This document shows positions 61,446-64,000 of a stretch of DNA of 64,000 nucleotides, in pieces. Every line of letters starts with the position of its first letter. Within the stretch, counting starts at the first letter, position 1. Where the stretch lies: assembly GCF_050613185.1 (NCBI RefSeq), contig NZ_CP192511.1, positions 1,612,001 through 1,676,000 on the forward strand. Reading direction: 5' to 3'. The position numbers and the translations under genes were made by a program. This stretch comes from Chelonobacter sp050613185 (GTDB lineage: Bacteria > Pseudomonadota > Gammaproteobacteria > Enterobacterales > Pasteurellaceae). The notes below the pieces were generated by a model. That model saw only the letters and a list, made by a program, of their open reading frames with translations. It did not search any database and was not told the DNA's origin.

Positions 61446-63233
61446 TTACTCCTTATTCGCCTTTGCTGCTTCTGCGGCTTCCGCTTCCGCACCGTACACC
61501 CGTTTCGCCGGTTGAGATTTGGTGATTTTCACATCACTGTATTCAATGCGTGGTGCACCGTCGGCATTGTAATAAGCCAGCGTATGTTTCAAATAGTTGG
61601 TGTCGTCACGTTCCACATAGTCTAAGCGTTGGTGCGCACCGCGTGATTCTTTCCGTGCAATCGCAGAAGAAGAAATAGATTGTGCCACGTCTAAAATCGT
61701 TCCTAATTCAATGGTGTAGAGAATATCGGTGTTGAACACGCTGGAACGGTCGGAAACACGCACTTTTTTGAAGCGCTCTTTCAGTTCGGCAATTTTATCC
61801 ACGGTTTTCTGCATGGATTCTTCGGTACGGTAGATACCGCAACCTTCTTCCATTGAATCGCCCATTTCATCACGGATTTGCGACCAGTTTTCGTTGCCCT
61901 CTTGATCCAACAGCGCTTGTAAACGACCAACCACATCTTTCGCTTGTGCATCAACCGCGGCGCTATTCACGTTTTGGCTTTCGACCGCTCTTTGTGCCGC
62001 ATATTCGCCGGCAACTTTACCGATCACCACCAATTCCGCCAACGAGTTAGAACCCAAACGGTTCGCACCGTGCAAGCCGGAAGAGGCGCACTCGCCCACG
62101 GCGAACAAACCTTTGATACGGGTTTCGGCTTGTTGGTTCACTTCGATCCCGCCCATGGTGTAGTGCACCACCGGACGTACCGGAATCGGGGCTTTCGCCG
62201 GATCCACGCCTTCATAGGCTTTCGCCAATTCGCAGATAAACGGCAGGCGTTCATGCAGGTATTTCTCACCCAAATGACGCAGATCTAAATGCACCACGTC
62301 CACGCCTTTGGCGGTTTTCAGGGTGCGCCCCAAACGCCACTCTTGCCAGAAGGCTTGCGAAACTTTATCGCGCGGCCCCAGTTCCATATATTTGTTTTCC
62401 GGTTTCCCGATCGGGGTTTCCGGTCCGAGACCGTAGTCTTGCAGGTACCGATAGCCGTCTTTATTGACCAAAATACCGCCTTCGCCGCGACAACCTTCGG
62501 TCATTAAAATCCCGGTATTCGGCAAGCCGGTCGGGTGATATTGTACGAACTCCATATCACGTAACGGCACGCCATGACGATATGCCATCGACAAACCGTC
62601 GCCGGTTACGATACCGCCGTTAGTGTTGAAACGGAAGGCTCGGCAACCGCCGCCGGTGGCGATCACCACCGCATTGGCATTAATTTGCACCAAAGTGCCT
62701 TCCATCATATTCATTGCGACCACGCCGCGGGCATGACCGTCATCGGTCAAAATATCCAATACGAAGTGTTCGTCGTAACGGATAATTTGCGGGAATTGGA
62801 TAGAGGTTTGGAATAAGGTGTGCAACAAGTGGAAACCGGTTTTGTCGGCGGCGAACCATGTCCGTTCGATTTTCATGCCGCCGAAGCGGCGTACATTGAC
62901 TTCGCCATCTTCACGGCGGCTCCAAGGGCAGCCCCAACGTTCCAGTTGGGTCATCTCAATCGGCGAATGTTCGACAAAATGTTCGACCACATCTTGTTCG
63001 CACAGCCAGTCACCGCCGGCAACCGTATCGTGGAAATGCTTGTCATAACTATCTTCAGATTTGATGACCGCAGCAGCGCCACCTTCGGCGGCTACAGTAT
63101 GACTACGCATCGGATATACTTTTGATATTAATGCAATTTTCAGGTTAGGATTGGCTTCCGCCGCTGCGATTGCAGCCCGTAAACCACCGCCGCCTGCGCC
63201 CACAATTGCAATATCGACATTAACAGTTTGCAC
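61446..63233 (-). CDS. frdA: Fumarate reductase flavoprotein subunit (GTG start)
   Basis: FrdA reduces fumarate to succinate in anaerobic respiration. The 595-residue protein has the FAD dinucleotide fold (IAIVGAGGGGLRAAIAAAEA), the covalent FAD histidine His45 (SHTVAAEGG), and the catalytic HPTGLPNTG and HGANRLGSNS regions. GGAGGAATATC precedes the GTG. No USS occurs in this gene. Confidence 0.97.
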   Translation of the reverse strand: MQTVNVDIAIVGAGGGGLRAAIAAAEANPNLKIALISKVYPMRSHTVAAEGGAAAVIKSEDSYDKHFHDTVAGGDWLCEQDVVEHFVEHSPIEMTQLERWGCPWSRREDGEVNVRRFGGMKIERTWFAADKTGFHLLHTLFQTSIQFPQIIRYDEHFVLDILTDDGHARGVVAMNMMEGTLVQINANAVVIATGGGCRAFRFNTNGGIVTGDGLSMAYRHGVPLRDMEFVQYHPTGLPNTGILMTEGCRGEGGILVNKDGYRYLQDYGLGPETPIGKPENKYMELGPRDKVSQAFWQEWRLGRTLKTAKGVDVVHLDLRHLGEKYLHERLPFICELAKAYEGVDPAKAPIPVRPVVHYTMGGIEVNQQAETRIKGLFAVGECASSGLHGANRLGSNSLAELVVIGKVAGEYAAQRAVESQNVNSAAVDAQAKDVVGRLQALLDQEGNENWSQIRDEMGDSMEEGCGIYRTEESMQKTVDKIAELKERFKKVRVSDRSSVFNTDILYTIELGTILDVAQSISSSAIARKESRGAHQRLDYVERDDTNYLKHTLAYYNADGAPRIEYSDVKITKSQPAKRVYGAEAEAAEAAKANKE

Positions 63234-63310
63234 GATATTCCTCCAGTTCAGGTATGAGTAAAAGTAAATGATATAACGTCAAAAAGTAAAATGAATAAGG
63301 GTTTGCATTT

Positions 63311-63324
63311 TTGATCAAGGTCAT
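63311..63324 (-). promoter_or_regulatory. Candidate FNR site upstream of frdA
   Basis: TTGATCAAGGTCAT has one perfect FNR half-site (TTGAT on this strand) and a poor second half. It is 78-91 bp upstream of the frdA GTG. FNR activation of frd is well known in related bacteria; the site is a moderate match only. Confidence 0.5.
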
Positions 63325-63556
63325 TCTGCCATTTTTTTAATGACAACTTAATTGTTTTTTCCCAAATACGCCGAAAAAGAAAACGTTTCGTGATCTACCT
63401 CAAAAAAGTTAGTCGATTGAATAACTTACTTTTATGGTCAGGTATTCAGTCTCGCTGAAATGAAGATTCGATTGTCGCATGGCTGGATAATCGATAAAAT
63501 GTGCACCTAATGTTTACGGGCAAGTAGATTATTGGCAAAGTCATTGATGAAGTAGC

Positions 63557-63664
63557 GTAGGGGCGGATTAGATATCCGCCCGTTTACGAAGTGCGGTATA
63601 AGTATTTAATCTGCAATGAAAAAATGCAAAGTGCGGTTCGGGCGGATATCTAATCCGCCCCTAC
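63557..63664. mobile_element. 108-bp MITE-like element, copy 2 (between frdA and epmA)
   Basis: Inverted relative to copy 1 at 57854-57960 and nearly identical to it by eye, with one indel and a few changes near the centre. It keeps both hairpin ends and both USSs (63589-63597 and 63629-63637). Confidence 0.75.
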
Positions 63665-63718
63665 TTTTGCAATTGACTATCTTGCCAATAATCGGACTTT
63701 ATTTTGGATATCATAGTT

Positions 63719-64000
63719 ATGATTTTACAACAGCAATGGCAGCCGAGCGCGCCGATTAAAAACATTATCGCCAGAGCGCGGATTACGGCGGAATTACGCA
63801 GCTTTTTCATTGATCGCGGGCTACTGGAAGTGGAAACGCCGATTTTAAGCGAATACGGCGTCACCGATGTGCATTTGTCGGTGTTTGAAACCCGTTTTAC
63901 CGCGCCATTTCAAGCGCAGGAAAAACCGCTGTTTTTGGGCACAAGCCCGGAATACCACATGAAACGCTTGTTGGCGGCGGGTAGCGGCCCGATTTTTCAG
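63719..64000 (+). CDS. epmA: EF-P beta-lysylation protein EpmA (5' end only)
   Basis: The first 94 residues of a class-II lysyl-tRNA-synthetase-like protein that attaches beta-lysine to elongation factor P. GLLEVETPILSEYGVTDVHL and TSPEYHMKRLLAAG match EpmA (PoxA/GenX). It lacks the anticodon-binding domain of LysS, starting directly with the catalytic part. The order frdA-epmA divergent is as in enterobacteria. The rest lies beyond 64000. Confidence 0.95.
   Translation, partial: MILQQQWQPSAPIKNIIARARITAELRSFFIDRGLLEVETPILSEYGVTDVHLSVFETRFTAPFQAQEKPLFLGTSPEYHMKRLLAAGSGPIFQ

Larger units (their letters stand above)
312..63637. repeat. DNA uptake signal sequences (AAGTGCGGT), about 85 copies
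   Basis: Start positions of the exact 9-mer on either strand, by eye: 312, 1169, 1659, 3251, 5003, 6085, 6957, 7958, 8778, 11135, 11585, 12245, 12809, 13193, 13958, 16795, 16870, 17146, 17763, 17964, 18327, 19503, 21115, 21583, 21875, 22428, 22557, 22703, 23159, 23550, 23624, 24048, 24165, 26965, 26977, 27351, 28484, 28578, 28972, 29926, 32446, 32884, 36583, 36706, 38312, 38340, 40040, 40077, 42298, 42483, 42828, 43438, 43863, 44523, 45313, 45350, 45443, 45720, 46454, 46879, 47548, 47780, 48256, 51707, 52048, 52687, 52742, 52918, 53130, 53178, 53504, 53695, 53944, 55791, 57881, 57920, 57982, 58827, 59450, 59692, 59931, 60579, 61002, 63589, 63629. A few may be missed. Confidence 0.9.
63234..63718. 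promoter_or_regulatory. Divergent region between frdA and epmA (485 bp)
   Basis: The part next to frdA holds the FNR candidate at 63311-63324 and must contain the frd promoter. The part next to epmA holds the second MITE-like copy (63557-63664). No convincing open reading frame is seen between them; the stretch 63340-63550 is AT-rich and featureless to me. Confidence 0.6.

Noticed and set aside
1..64000. CRISPR array, prophage, integron or insertion sequence
   Set aside because: No regularly spaced direct repeats, integrase, transposase or phage genes are seen. The many short repeats are USSs and palindromic elements.

Overview
The window is chromosomal DNA from a member of the Pasteurellaceae. 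The clearest sign is the 9-bp Haemophilus-type DNA uptake signal sequence (USS) AAGTGCGGT. By eye I count about 85 copies on both strands, against about 0.5 expected by chance in 64 kb. Gene content and order agree: a ComABCDE cluster, a PilABCD cluster next to ampD, a Nrf nitrite reductase operon, a short PilD, and no rpoN or hpf between lptB and ptsN. Base composition looks somewhat GC-richer than Haemophilus influenzae, perhaps 45-50% by eye. That would suit one of the higher-GC genera of the family, but I do not assign a genus. No rRNA, prophage, CRISPR array, plasmid gene or intact insertion sequence was seen; almost everything is core chromosome.

Layout. 0-8.7 kb: the 5' end of a Dcu carrier, tRNA-Arg(CCU), rapZ-ptsN and lptB-lptA-lptC on the minus strand. 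Divergent from these is the lipid-transport operon mlaFEDCB, followed by ibaG and murA. 8.8-17.6 kb: rng, tldD, a small helix-hairpin-helix gene, argD, mutT, secA with its leader gene secM, and dciA. 17.8-27 kb: the minus-strand block comA-B-C-D-E, aroK, aroB, dam, with mrcA divergent from comA, an order also found for the hof genes of enterobacteria. 27-30.9 kb: rho, rhlB, rsfS, rlmH. 31-38.3 kb: the rod-shape and lipoate cluster mrdA-rodA-rlpA-dacA-ybeD-lipB-lipA. 38.4-47.2 kb: nrfABCD, then a haem-lyase set (nrfE, a DsbE-like thioredoxin, a fused nrfF-nrfG) and a HI0933-type flavoprotein. 47.3-52 kb: an orphan Xre-type regulator, yejM, yejL, yejK, bamE, ampD. 52.2-56 kb: pilABCD. 56.1-59.8 kb: modE divergent from modABC. 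59.9-64 kb: frdDCBA and the 5' end of epmA.

How the genes work together. Three themes stand out. First, anaerobic respiration: fumarate reductase, a Dcu carrier, periplasmic nitrite reductase with its maturation genes, and molybdate uptake for molybdoenzymes. Matching control sites are visible: a NarP 7-2-7 site and an FNR site before nrfA, a ModE operator before modA, and a candidate FNR site before frdA. Second, natural competence: comA-E and pilA-D build the type IV pilus uptake machine, and a Sxy/CRP-type (CRP-S) site precedes pilA. Third, envelope construction: Lpt, Mla, MurA, PBP1a, PBP2/RodA, RlpA, DacA, BamE, SecA and AmpD.

The least ordinary material is small and lies mainly between genes: several families of short palindromic, MITE-like repeats (one about 107 bp long, carrying two USSs, and inserted between modA and modB); a SecM arrest peptide of unusual sequence whose codons overlap a USS; a strong concentration of USSs inside the uptake genes themselves; and an N-terminally clipped antitoxin-like gene. 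I found no clearly new multi-gene system. All statements come from reading the sequence without searches or alignments.
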